A stretch of 64,000 nt of DNA from Hungatella sp. UBA4396 (GTDB lineage: Bacteria; Bacillota; Clostridia; Lachnospirales; Lachnospiraceae): positions 1 through 64,000 of the forward strand of contig DGRE01000024.1 of NCBI GenBank assembly GCA_002389905.1, in the 5' to 3' direction. Shown here in pieces: positions 40,949-49,539 of this stretch. The notes under the pieces were generated by a model. That model was not told the DNA's origin. It saw nothing but the letters and a program-made list of their open reading frames with translations, and did not search any database. Both the position numbers and the translations under genes were made by a program. Positions within the stretch are counted from its first letter, which is position 1. Every line of letters starts with the position of its first letter.

Positions 40949-43474
40949 TTACTTGGCGTCAAACCAGGAATCTCCCACATTGGCCTCCACCTCCAGGGAT
41001 ACTTCCAGCTTAGCCGCATTCTTCATTTCCTCCACCAGAAGCTTCTGAACCTGGGCTAACTCTTCCTTATAGGCTTCCACCAGAAGTTCATCGTGGACCT
41101 GAAGAACGATGCGGGATTTAAGCCCCTGGTCTTTCAACGCCTGATCCACCCGGATCATGGCAATCTTTATGATATCAGCCGCAGTTCCCTGAATAGGAGA
41201 ATTCATCGCCACCCGCTCTCCAAAGGAACGCTGCATGAAGTTTGTAGATTTCAGTTCCGGAACCGGACGGCGTCTGCCAAACATGCTGACCGCATAGCCC
41301 TGTTCCTTTGCCTTATTTACCAGCCCGTCTAAGAATGCTTTCACTCCCGGGTAAGTCTCAAAATACCGTTCAATATACTCTCCTGCTTCTTTTCTGCTAA
41401 TGCTTAAGCCTTCGCTTAAGCCAAAGGAGCTGATTCCATAGACAATGCCGAAGTTTACCGCCTTTGCATTCCTTCTCTGGAGAGAAGTCACCTGGTCAAG
41501 AGGCACGTGAAATACCTCTGAGGCTGTAATGGCATGAATATCCTCTGCCTTTTTATATGCATTAATAAGTCTCTGATCCCCTGACATATGGGCAAGCACC
41601 CTCAGCTCGATCTGGGAATAGTCCGCATCAACGAATACGCATCCTTCTTTTGGAACAAATACCTTCCGGATCTCCCTTCCCAGCTCCATCCGCACGGGAA
41701 TGTTCTGAAGGTTAGGCTCTGTACTGCTGATCCTTCCGGTGGCTGCTATGGTCTGGTTAAAGGTTCCGTGAATCCTCTCATCAGGACCGATATAGGCAGC
41801 CAGGCCGTCAGCATAGGTGGAATTCAGCTTTGTAAGCTGCCTGTAATCCAGAATCAGCCGGACCACCGGATAATCAGGGGCCAGTTTCTCCAATACATCG
41901 GCGGCAGTGGAATAACCGGTTTTTGTTTTCTTGCCTCCGGGAAGCTTCATATGGTCAAAAAGCACCTCACCAAGCTGTTTGGGAGAGTTAATATTAAAGT
42001 TTTCTCCTGTTTCCTGGTGTATTTTTTCTTCCAGTTCCTTAATCCGCACCTTTAAGCGGTCTCCGTATTCTTTTAACCGTTCCCGCTCCACCTGGATTCC
42101 GGCTTCTTCCATATAAAACAGGCTGTAAACCAGGGGCATGTCGATTTCATAGAACAAAGGCCCCATTCCTGCACCTTCCAGCTCTTCTAAAAGCCGGTCT
42201 CCGCAGAGGAATGCAACGTAAGCCATGTAGCAAGCGCAGGTAACGGCACTTTCCCTGTTTTCCTCAAATTCCTTTTTAAAGCTCTTCTTTCCAAGAAGAT
42301 CCGTTTTGGAAGGAAGGGATAAATCCAGATAATCTGCCGCCAGATCATGATATTCATAAGAATCCCTGGAAGGGTTCAGCAAATATCCTGCGATTCCAGC
42401 GTCAAATACAGGATTTTCCCGGGTGACATGTAAGCAGGGAAGCTGATTTTTTAAATGGAAAACAGTTACACGTTCTGCTTTTTTGCAGATTTCCCCGGCC
42501 TTTTCCGCCAGATATTCGGGCGTCAGAAAGCCCTGGGGAATCAGGCAGAAGCACTCGGTTTCACTTAAGCACAGGGCCAGAGCCTGTACTGCCCTTTCCT
42601 CAACCACCAGTTGAAGGCCAAGGCGGCTGCCTGCACCGCATTTGGAAAACAGAGTTTCAGCCTCTGAAAGGTCTGTGATCACTTGGAAACGGGATTCCAA
42701 AGTAGTTTCTTTACTGGTTCCCTCTTCTTCAAAGGGATTTTCCTCTGTATCAGATACACTGGTAAAAAAATGTTCTGTAAGAGCTGCTTCATAATTCAGA
42801 CTTACCTGGGCATCGTCACGCAAGGCAGTGTTTTTTTCCTTCTGCCTTATCTCTTCCTGCCGGGCAGAAAGGATTCCTCTGATTCTTTGGGATTCCACTT
42901 CCTCAAGGCGGGCATAGAGATTGTCCAGACTTTGATACTGTTTTGTCAATCTCCCGGCAGTTTTGTCACCGATTCCCCACTCTCCGGAAAGAGCCAGAAC
43001 TACCTTTAAATTTTCAGGCTCCACACCGTATTCCGCCATAATGGCATCCGAAGACCAGGACTTAAATTCCAGCCCTTCTTCCTGAGGTGCAGGAATACGG
43101 ATTATCACATGTTCCCCTGCGGTCTGAAGCAGTTTCCTGTCTCCTGACAGGATCACAACCTCCCCATCCTCCTGACAGCTCTTTAAAAGAGATGCTATGA
43201 TATCAGAAGAACCATATCCTTCCTTTTCAAAAATGGGAATTCCCATATCAGCCAGAAACTCTTTCAGAATTTCCTCCTGCTTTAAAAGTTCTCCCGGTAC
43301 TGCTGTTTTTTCCTTTCGGGAATGAAAGGCTGCAGCCAAATGTTCCGCTCCTTCCCCTTCCATCACCTGTAAAACCAAACTTCGGACGCCTGCGGCGCCA
43401 TTGGCAGGAAGATCGTAAAAGGCTCTTTCCAGTAAGCTGCTTCCGTCTATTAATATTACATTTTTTCTGATCAT
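40949..43474 (-). CDS. polA: DNA polymerase I with apparently inactive 5' nuclease and 3'-5' exonuclease domains
   Basis: 841 residues. The polymerase domain is intact: motif A DADYSQIELR, motif B RRNAKAVNFGIVYG, motif C QVHDELLVE. The N-terminal domain keeps the 5' nuclease fold (ILIDGSSLLERAFYDLP) but has lost most metal ligands: the VFD/AFD Asp is His51, the following TFR segment is deleted, EADD is GSSD (88-91), GDKD is GDRK (111-114), and the GDSSDNIPG loop is shortened to SGEWGIG. The 3'-5' exonuclease region also lacks the DxE. It thus looks like a polymerase-only enzyme. Start at 43474 with GGGAG five bases upstream. Confidence 0.93.
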   Translation of the reverse strand: MIRKNVILIDGSSLLERAFYDLPANGAAGVRSLVLQVMEGEGAEHLAAAFHSRKEKTAVPGELLKQEEILKEFLADMGIPIFEKEGYGSSDIIASLLKSCQEDGEVVILSGDRKLLQTAGEHVIIRIPAPQEEGLEFKSWSSDAIMAEYGVEPENLKVVLALSGEWGIGDKTAGRLTKQYQSLDNLYARLEEVESQRIRGILSARQEEIRQKEKNTALRDDAQVSLNYEAALTEHFFTSVSDTEENPFEEEGTSKETTLESRFQVITDLSEAETLFSKCGAGSRLGLQLVVEERAVQALALCLSETECFCLIPQGFLTPEYLAEKAGEICKKAERVTVFHLKNQLPCLHVTRENPVFDAGIAGYLLNPSRDSYEYHDLAADYLDLSLPSKTDLLGKKSFKKEFEENRESAVTCACYMAYVAFLCGDRLLEELEGAGMGPLFYEIDMPLVYSLFYMEEAGIQVERERLKEYGDRLKVRIKELEEKIHQETGENFNINSPKQLGEVLFDHMKLPGGKKTKTGYSTAADVLEKLAPDYPVVRLILDYRQLTKLNSTYADGLAAYIGPDERIHGTFNQTIAATGRISSTEPNLQNIPVRMELGREIRKVFVPKEGCVFVDADYSQIELRVLAHMSGDQRLINAYKKAEDIHAITASEVFHVPLDQVTSLQRRNAKAVNFGIVYGISSFGLSEGLSISRKEAGEYIERYFETYPGVKAFLDGLVNKAKEQGYAVSMFGRRRPVPELKSTNFMQRSFGERVAMNSPIQGTAADIIKIAMIRVDQALKDQGLKSRIVLQVHDELLVEAYKEELAQVQKLLVEEMKNAAKLEVSLEVEANVGDSWFDAK

Positions 43475-43485
43475 ACGTTCTCCCA

Positions 43486-43833
43486 TCATAGTAAGCCCAA
43501 CTGCAGCCATATCCGGCACTGCAGAAGGACCGTAATAATTAATGCCGTTATGCTTAAAGTGGATACCGCATACTTGGCAATTTTTATCAGTCTTATGGCT
43601 TGAAGACGCTGGCTTGAATGCTCCAATGCTGCCTCCAGCGCTCCCTTTATATTGTAATTTCCTGTTTCAGACTCCAGCTGTCTGATGCCGGCCTCCACTG
43701 TGAAATATATTTCCAACTCCTCCCGGCAGTCCGGACAGGTTTCCAAATGTTCCAGAAACTCCCTGAGTTCTTCATCCGTCAGCTCATCCCTGATGTATGG
43801 CATGACCAGGCGTTCCGCTTCCTTACATGTCAT
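43486..43833 (-). CDS. Membrane-anchored zinc-finger (zf-HC2) anti-sigma-like protein
   Basis: 115 residues. An N-terminal HC2 zinc finger (MTCKEAERLVMPYIRDELTDEELREFLEHLETCPDCREE, with Cys3 and H-x3-C-x2-C) is joined by a linker to one C-terminal membrane helix (KYAVSTLSITALIITVLLQ). This is the layout of anti-sigma factors, but no ECF sigma gene is adjacent. It is 12 bases upstream of polA in the same direction. Start at 43833 with GGAGG ten bases upstream. Confidence 0.8.
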   Translation of the reverse strand: MTCKEAERLVMPYIRDELTDEELREFLEHLETCPDCREELEIYFTVEAGIRQLESETGNYNIKGALEAALEHSSQRLQAIRLIKIAKYAVSTLSITALIITVLLQCRIWLQLGLL

Positions 43834-43975
43834 GGTCCAGACTCCTCCTTCATAACTATCTTTCCCTATCATACAATATATTCTGCCTATTTTCAATTTA
43901 ATAATCACAAAAAAACGCTTGCAAAATGGAAAATCCTATGATAGAATAATGAGCGTTGTAAGAAATCCGAGTTAT

Positions 43976-44057
43976 GCCGATGTGGCGGAATGGCAGACGC
44001 ACTTGACTCAAAATCAAGCGGATAATCTCCGTGCCGGTTCGAGTCCGGCCATCGGCA
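43976..44057 (+). tRNA. tRNA-Leu (anticodon CAA)
   Basis: An 82-base class II tRNA. Acceptor arms GCCGATG (43976-43982) and CATCGGC (44050-44056) pair; the anticodon loop CTCAAAA gives CAA (decodes UUG); there is a long variable arm and GGTTCGAGTCC T-loop. CCA is not encoded. Confidence 0.96.
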
Positions 44058-44060
44058 TCA

Positions 44061-44102
44061 AAAAAGACATATCTTTCTTTAAAGGAAAGGTATGTCTTTT
44101 TT
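44061..44102 (+). terminator. Terminator of the tRNA-Leu gene
   Basis: AAAAAGACATA pairs with TATGTCTTTTT, with an inner CTTT/AAAG stem, ending in a T run. Confidence 0.85.
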
Positions 44103-44198
44103 ATAATTCCCATTAAAGAATACAATACTGAACATATAGCCCTACCCTTACATACTATGCTAACAGCATAAAATGCAGCATTTTAAGGAGGGTTCTAC

Positions 44199-45170
44199 AT
44201 GAGACGTTGTGTGCAACTGGAAAAGGCCGCCGAACAGGTCAGCAATGAAAGTTCCCTGCCTCCCCTGATTTTTCAATTACCACCGGAACAAGGGCGTGAA
44301 AGGCTGAATCAGGCACAAGATACTCCCGTATTTAAATATCCGGCATTCATCTGCACCGTGCAGGTGGATACAGGAAAATATGGTAAGGTAGCCCTGAACT
44401 ATATCCGGCCGAAAAATCTTGTGGGAATACCAAACGTTATTTATTTCATACACGGCGCAGGCTGGGTTTTCGGTAATCTACATACACATGATAAGCTGGT
44501 CCGGGAATTGGCGGCACGTACGAATTCAGTGGTTTTGTTTCCGGAGTACAGCCTTTCTCCTGAGGCGAAATACCCCACTGCTATCGAACAGTGTTACTTT
44601 ATCCTTCAGAACATTCCCGCTATTGCGGAACACATGAACTGGCAGCTTAATCTGAATACTCTGACCGTGTCCGGCGACAGTGTCGGCGGAAATATGGCGA
44701 CCGTTATGACGATTCTCTCCAAATACAGGAACGGCCCCAAAATACACAAGCAGCTCCTTTACTATCCCGTTACAGATGCAGCTTTTAATACTGATTCATA
44801 CTGGGAATTTGCCTGTGATTACTATCTTTACCGGGCAGGAATGATGTGGTTCTGGGATCAATATACCTCGTCTGACAGGCAGCGCTGTGAAATCACAGCA
44901 TCGCCGCTGTGTGCGACGCCGGAACAGCTCTGTGGCCTGCCTGACACAATGATCTTAACCGGCGAAGCCGATGTACTTAGAGATGAAGGAGAAGCCTATG
45001 CCAGAAAGCTCAGAGCGGCGGGTGTTGATGTTACAGCAATGCGCTTTCAGGCGATTATACACGATTTCGTGATGCTGAATGCACTTGATACCACTGCGGC
45101 CTGCCGTGCCGCAATGGATGCCTCAACTGAATGGATTAACCGAAAAAACTGCATGCAGAATACAGAGTAA
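44199..45170 (+). CDS. Alpha/beta-hydrolase, HSL-type esterase
   Basis: 323 residues of the hormone-sensitive-lipase family. The oxyanion motif reads HGAGW (normally HGGG), the nucleophile is in GDSVGGNMA, the acid is in GEADVLRDEGEAYA and the base His in IIHDFVML. Catalytically complete, likely a short-chain acyl esterase. GGAGG precedes the ATG. Isolated plus-strand gene among minus-strand housekeeping genes, possibly acquired. Confidence 0.88.
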   Translation: MRRCVQLEKAAEQVSNESSLPPLIFQLPPEQGRERLNQAQDTPVFKYPAFICTVQVDTGKYGKVALNYIRPKNLVGIPNVIYFIHGAGWVFGNLHTHDKLVRELAARTNSVVLFPEYSLSPEAKYPTAIEQCYFILQNIPAIAEHMNWQLNLNTLTVSGDSVGGNMATVMTILSKYRNGPKIHKQLLYYPVTDAAFNTDSYWEFACDYYLYRAGMMWFWDQYTSSDRQRCEITASPLCATPEQLCGLPDTMILTGEADVLRDEGEAYARKLRAAGVDVTAMRFQAIIHDFVMLNALDTTAACRAAMDASTEWINRKNCMQNTE

Positions 45171-45203
45171 GGGTGATGCAAAAAGTTGAAAGCAAAAAAT
45201 AGA

Positions 45204-45245
45204 GAAAGCAGCTCTGCGGTTTTTCGAAACCGTGAGGCTGCTTTC
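45204..45245. terminator. Bidirectional terminator between the esterase and efp
   Basis: GAAAGCAGC pairs with GCTGCTTTC with an inner CGGTTT/AAACCG stem; plus-strand continuation TTATTTC, minus-strand TCTATTTTTTG. Confidence 0.75.
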
Positions 45246-45263
45246 TTATTTCAATCTCTTTTA

Positions 45264-45821
45264 TTAAACTCTGGACATATATTCGCCTGTACGTGTATCG
45301 ATCTTGATCTTATCTCCCTGTTCAACGAATAAAGGAACGTATACCACTGCTCCGGTCTCAACTGTAGCAGGCTTAGTAGCGCCCTGGGCAGTATCGCCCT
45401 TGAATCCGGGTTCTGTATCTGTGATCACCAGCTCCACAAATAAAGGAGGCTCTACAGAATATACCTTACCATTGTAAGAGCACACCTTGACATTTTCATT
45501 CTCTTTTACAAACTTCAGTGCATCTCCGATTACATCTGCTGCCAATGCTACCTGCTCATAGCTATTGGTATCCATAAAGTTGTGAAGATCGCCGTCAGCA
45601 TATAGATACTGCATGTCCACTCTGTCAATTCTTGCCTGTGGGAACTTCTCTGTAGGGCGGAATGTACGCTCCTGAAGGCCGCCGTTTACCACATCCCTAA
45701 TCTTAGTTCTTACAAATGCAGCACCTTTTCCAGGTTTTACATGCTGAAACTCCATAATCTGATATACGGTACCGTCAATTTCCAGTGTGATACCGTTTCT
45801 AAAATCACCCGCTGATATCAT
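45264..45821 (-). CDS. efp: Elongation factor P
   Basis: 185 residues, three beta-barrel domains. MISAGDFRNGITLEIDGTVYQIMEFQHVKPGKGAAFVRTK places the conserved loop Lys at ~32 in PGKG; VVNGGLQERTFRP and GDTAQGATKPATVETG are domain II and III hallmarks. It relieves ribosome stalling at polyproline. Its own promoter is at 45861-45889. Gene for a dedicated modification enzyme is not seen nearby. Confidence 0.97.
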   Translation of the reverse strand: MISAGDFRNGITLEIDGTVYQIMEFQHVKPGKGAAFVRTKIRDVVNGGLQERTFRPTEKFPQARIDRVDMQYLYADGDLHNFMDTNSYEQVALAADVIGDALKFVKENENVKVCSYNGKVYSVEPPLFVELVITDTEPGFKGDTAQGATKPATVETGAVVYVPLFVEQGDKIKIDTRTGEYMSRV

Positions 45822-45860
45822 AAATGATATTCCTCCTTGAATTCTCTCTAAACCTTTTAT

Positions 45861-45889
45861 ATTCTATACTATAACAAACGCATTTTCAA
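45861..45889 (-). promoter_or_regulatory. Promoter of efp
   Basis: Minus strand TTGAAA (45889-45884), 17-base spacer, TAGAAT (45866-45861). Confidence 0.65.
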
Positions 45890-45940
45890 CTGTTTTTTGC
45901 AAATACAGACCTTTTATCTCTCTTTTTTAGGGTTTTTTGA

Positions 45941-46369
45941 TCACTTTCCCGTCAGATAGTCCATAGCCAAAGCATAGCCCTTCAGTCCCAGTCCCACCAC
46001 TTGTCCGGTGCATACGGGCGCTGTCACAGATACGTGACGGAACTCCTCCCGCTTGTGGACATTGGAAATATGAACTTCAATTTTCGGTATTTCAACAGAA
46101 CCGAGCGCATCCCGCAGTGCATAGCTGTAATGGGTAAATGCACCGGGATTGATGATGATTCCCTGGGTTCCATTGTGATAGGCTTCCTGAATCTTGTCAA
46201 TAAGCCCGCCTTCATAATTGCTCTGATAAGCCTCCAGCTCATGGCCTTCCTGTTCTGCCTTTTCTTTCAGCATCTGAACCAGGCTTTCATAATTTTCTGT
46301 TCCATATATGCCTTTTTCACGAATCCCAAGAAAATTTAAATTGGGTCCGTTGAGCACAAGAATTTTCAT
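45941..46369 (-). CDS. aroQ: 3-dehydroquinate dehydratase, type II
   Basis: 142 residues. LVLNGPNLNFLGIREKGIYG is the type II signature with the catalytic Tyr; NPGAFTHYSYALRDAL and EVHISNVHKREEFRH hold the His and Arg residues. Third step of the shikimate pathway. Confidence 0.96.
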   Translation of the reverse strand: MKILVLNGPNLNFLGIREKGIYGTENYESLVQMLKEKAEQEGHELEAYQSNYEGGLIDKIQEAYHNGTQGIIINPGAFTHYSYALRDALGSVEIPKIEVHISNVHKREEFRHVSVTAPVCTGQVVGLGLKGYALAMDYLTGK

Positions 46370-46409
46370 ATGTTATTTCTGCCTTTCTCTGATTTGTAAA
46401 TCCTTTTTC

Positions 46410-46916
46410 TTACCGCCGTTTCATATCCCTATGGTAAAAATACAGCACAATTGCCTCCAGAAAACGCTTCAGCACGATCTGGATTTCCTCCTTGGGGTGT
46501 ATGGGCCTTACCAGAATGCTGTGGATTCCGGCCCGCTTCGCTCCAAAAACATCAGTAAAAAGCTGGTCACCCACAAAAATCGTATGACCGGCATCAGTTC
46601 CCATCTGCTCCATAGCCTTTTCATAGCCTTTTCTTTGCGGCTTGTTTCCTTTATAAATATAATTGGAACCGCCTATGGCCTGGGCAAAAGAAGACACCCT
46701 GGGTTCCTTGTTGTTGGAAAGGAGACAGGTCTCCAGTCCAATATCCCGCAGCCGTAAAAACAGCTTCTTTGCCCTGTCATCGGCAGGCACACCATGAGGG
46801 ACCAGAGTATTGTCAACATCAAAAATCACACCCCTGATTCCCTTGTCATACAGCGCTTCATAAGGTATCTCATAAGCAGAAACCACTTCTTCATCCGGAT
46901 AAAATATTTTAAACAT
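46410..46916 (-). CDS. yqeG: YqeG-family HAD phosphatase (IIIA subfamily)
   Basis: 168 residues. GVIFDVDNTLVPHG is HAD motif I with both Asp; LLSNNKEPRV is motif II; GNKPQRKGYEKAM gives the Lys and VGDQLFTDVFGAKRAG the acidic motif. Close to mitochondrial PTPMT/GEP4-like phosphatases; substrate perhaps phosphatidylglycerol phosphate (inference). Confidence 0.92.
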   Translation of the reverse strand: MFKIFYPDEEVVSAYEIPYEALYDKGIRGVIFDVDNTLVPHGVPADDRAKKLFLRLRDIGLETCLLSNNKEPRVSSFAQAIGGSNYIYKGNKPQRKGYEKAMEQMGTDAGHTIFVGDQLFTDVFGAKRAGIHSILVRPIHPKEEIQIVLKRFLEAIVLYFYHRDMKRR

Positions 46917-46923
46917 AAATCTC

Positions 46924-47376
46924 CTACTTCTTTAATAGTTTTCCCAACTCTTCCATAAATGTATTCACGTCTTTAAATTCCCGATATACGGAAGCAAAAC
47001 GGACGTAAGCCACTTCATCCACTTCCTGCAGCTTTTTCATAACAAGCTCTCCGATGACAGTGCTCTCCACTTCCTTTTCCTCCCGGTTAAAAATCTGGGT
47101 TTCCACCTCATCCACCATGGTGTCAATCTGCCTGGAAGATACGGGGCGCTTATGGCAGGAATGCAAAATTCCTGATTCTATTTTGGAACGGTCATAGACC
47201 TCTCTGGAATTATCTTTCTTAATTACCATGAGAGGCATGGTCTCCAGCTTCTCATAGGTAGTAAAACGCTTTCCGCATTTTTCACACTGCCTGCGGCGTC
47301 TGATGGAGCTGTTATCTTCTGCCGGTCTGGAATCGATGACCTTTGTATCTGCTTCATTGCAAAATGGGCATTTCAC
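46924..47376 (-). CDS. nrdR: Transcriptional repressor NrdR
   Basis: 150 residues. MKCPFCNEADTKVIDSRPAEDNSSIRRRRQCEKCGKRFTTYE holds the zinc ribbon (CxxC ... CxxC) and DNA-binding basic stretch; an ATP-cone follows (PLMVIKKDNSREVYDRSKIESG). It represses ribonucleotide reductase genes in response to dATP. Promoter at 47441-47469. Confidence 0.97.
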   Translation of the reverse strand: MKCPFCNEADTKVIDSRPAEDNSSIRRRRQCEKCGKRFTTYEKLETMPLMVIKKDNSREVYDRSKIESGILHSCHKRPVSSRQIDTMVDEVETQIFNREEKEVESTVIGELVMKKLQEVDEVAYVRFASVYREFKDVNTFMEELGKLLKK

Positions 47377-47440
47377 CTCTCTGATCCTCCTGTCTTAGAT
47401 CCTGTACTTTAGTGTAATCACTTCACACTTCCTTATATAT

Positions 47441-47469
47441 ATCATAACTTACAATCCCTGATTTCGCAA
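47441..47469 (-). promoter_or_regulatory. Promoter upstream of nrdR
   Basis: Minus strand TTGCGA (47469-47464), 17-base spacer, TATGAT (47446-47441). Confidence 0.5.
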
Positions 47470-47481
47470 GCCCTTCTCCCT

Positions 47482-47742
47482 CTATATCCCGCATCTTTCC
47501 GTCGCCTTATCCAGATCCACATTTACCAGAATAATATCAGGCCCAACCTGGCGTATATCGCAGAAAGGAATTACATATTCCTTTTCCCTGATCAGAAAAC
47601 CGCAAAAGCAGCCGGGACCGGGAACGATAATCGCCAGAAGGCAGCCCGTCTCCATATCAAGGTCTACATCGCCCACATATCCCAAACGCCTGCAGTCACA
47701 GATGTTGATTACTTCTTTTTGTTTCAGATCGCAAAGTCTCAT
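47482..47742 (-). CDS. ylmC: YlmC/YmxH-family PRC-barrel sporulation protein
   Basis: 86 residues, MRLCDLKQKEVINICDCRRLGYVGDVDLDMETG is the YlmC/YmxH start, a single PRC-barrel. Members are widespread in spore formers; the molecular role is unclear. Supports a sporulating host. Confidence 0.9.
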   Translation of the reverse strand: MRLCDLKQKEVINICDCRRLGYVGDVDLDMETGCLLAIIVPGPGCFCGFLIREKEYVIPFCDIRQVGPDIILVNVDLDKATERCGI

Positions 47743-47821
47743 AGCTTCCCCTCATTCTCCCGGCATAACTTTCTTACCCTATTCTATGCCTGGAAAAACT
47801 TCATGATACGGTTCTGCCATA

Positions 47822-47863
47822 GAAAAAGCCGTCATAGATGCAGTATCTGCTTCTATAACGGCT
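47822..47863 (-). terminator. Terminator of metNIQ
   Basis: AGCCGTTATAGA pairs with TCTATGACGGCT across a 13-base loop, followed on the minus strand by TTTTTC. Confidence 0.88.
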
Positions 47864-47930
47864 GTCTCCCCGGCTGCCCATAAAACCGCAGGCACACCGG
47901 AGTGTTTATAACCTATTCCGACAGTTCCTA

Positions 47931-48827
47931 TTAGAAGGAAGGAACTACAGCACCGTCATAGGTATCTTCCATAAATGTTTTCACTGTTTCGCTTGTGAGA
48001 GCTTTCACAAGAGCTGCAGTCTTTTCATTGGACTCTTCTCCTGCGCGAACTGCAACGATGTTGCTGTATAAGGTTGCTGCAGTAGACTTGGAATCTTCTA
48101 CAGACAGAGCCTCAGATACCTTTAATCCGGCTTCAATAGCATAGTTTCCATTGATAACTGCAATATCTACATCGCCTAAGGAACGTGGAAGCTGTGCAGC
48201 CTCTACTTCAACGATCTTGAAATTCTTGTCATTCTTTACAATGTCATTCTTTGTTGCTTCCAGACCAACGCCTTCCTTCAGCTCGATCAGGCCGTTGTCA
48301 GCCAGTAAAAGAAGTGCTCTTGCTTCATTGGAAACATCGTTGGGAACTGCGATCTGAGCTCCGTCAGCCAGGTTCTCAAGGCTGTCGGACTTTCCTGCGT
48401 AAATGCCGAATGGCTCATAGTGAACAGCTGCTGCGCTCACAAGGTCAGTGCCTTTTTCTGCATTGAACTGATCTAAGTATGGCTTGTGCTGGAAGTAGTT
48501 GGCATCCAAGTCACCGGACTCAAGAGCCAGATTAGGCTGTACATAATCGGTATATTCCTTGATTACCAGATTGTAGCCCTCTTCCTTTAAAACATCCTTT
48601 ACAGCATTTAAAATCTCTGCGTGGGGCGCTGGAGTAGCTCCTATAATAATATCCTGAAGCTCGCCTGCTGCTTCTGCTGTTGTCTCTTCTGTTGATGATG
48701 CTTCTGCTGAAGTCTCAGCCTCTGTCTGTGCTGCTGTTGTGGGAGCAGCTGCATTTCCGCCTGAGCATGCTGTTAAAGCGCCTGCTGCAAGAAGAGCTGC
48801 GGTTAATACATAAAGTGATTTTTTCAT
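47931..48827 (-). CDS. metQ: Methionine ABC transporter substrate-binding lipoprotein MetQ/NlpA
   Basis: 298 residues. The lipobox LTAC puts the modified Cys at 21, followed by a Ser/Thr/Ala-rich linker; the mature domain has IIIGATPAPHAEILNAVKDVL and NLALESGDLDANYFQHKPYLD, the NlpA signature. Binds methionine outside the cell. Start at 48827 with AAGGAGG upstream. Last gene of the metNIQ operon. Confidence 0.93.
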   Translation of the reverse strand: MKKSLYVLTAALLAAGALTACSGGNAAAPTTAAQTEAETSAEASSTEETTAEAAGELQDIIIGATPAPHAEILNAVKDVLKEEGYNLVIKEYTDYVQPNLALESGDLDANYFQHKPYLDQFNAEKGTDLVSAAAVHYEPFGIYAGKSDSLENLADGAQIAVPNDVSNEARALLLLADNGLIELKEGVGLEATKNDIVKNDKNFKIVEVEAAQLPRSLGDVDIAVINGNYAIEAGLKVSEALSVEDSKSTAATLYSNIVAVRAGEESNEKTAALVKALTSETVKTFMEDTYDGAVVPSF

Positions 48828-48873
48828 AATTTGTTTCCTCCTTAAATTTATATGTAAGGCCTGTCGGCCGTTA

Positions 48874-49539
48874 CTATCTGATGCGCTTGTCACTTTTCCT
48901 GGACATTCTCATTCCTGTTTCCTGAATGATCTGGACAATGATGACAATAATTGCAACTGTCACCAGCATCATTTCCGTCTGATAGCGATAATAGCCATAA
49001 CGGATGGCAATGTCTCCAAGACCGCCGCCGCCTACAAATCCGGCCATAGCCGAATAGGACAATATGGTTGTAACAGAAAGAGCCGCGCCGATTAACAAAG
49101 ATGGCTTTGTTTCCGGAAGGAGAACCTTCCATATAATCTGAAAGGTAGATGCCCCCATGGACTTGGCCGCTTCAATGACTCCGCTGTCCACTTCCTTAAG
49201 GGAAGATTCCACTACTCTGGCTACATAGGGAGCCGCAGCTATGACCAAAGGCGGGATAATCGCCTTAGGCCCCAAGATGGTTCCTACAATCAGCTTTGTG
49301 ACTGGAATTACCATAATCAGCAATATAACAAAAGGCACAGAACGGAATAGATTGATAATCAATCCCAGAATACGCTGAAGCCAGGGAATGGGATAAATTC
49401 CGTCCTTATCCGTCACAACCAGGATAATACCTAAAGGAATTCCAAAAAGATAGGAAAAAAAGGAGGAAGTCAGAACCATAAACAAAGACTCCCCTATGCC
49501 GGTAATCAACATACTAACAGTTGCTCCATCAAAGGTCAT
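48874..49539 (-). CDS. metI: Methionine ABC transporter permease MetI
   Basis: 221 residues, five membrane helices. The coupling motif EAAKSMGASTFQIIWKVLLPE and FGIPLGIILVVTDKDGIYP are typical of MetI. Its start overlaps metN by 11 bases. Confidence 0.94.
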   Translation of the reverse strand: MTFDGATVSMLITGIGESLFMVLTSSFFSYLFGIPLGIILVVTDKDGIYPIPWLQRILGLIINLFRSVPFVILLIMVIPVTKLIVGTILGPKAIIPPLVIAAAPYVARVVESSLKEVDSGVIEAAKSMGASTFQIIWKVLLPETKPSLLIGAALSVTTILSYSAMAGFVGGGGLGDIAIRYGYYRYQTEMMLVTVAIIVIIVQIIQETGMRMSRKSDKRIR

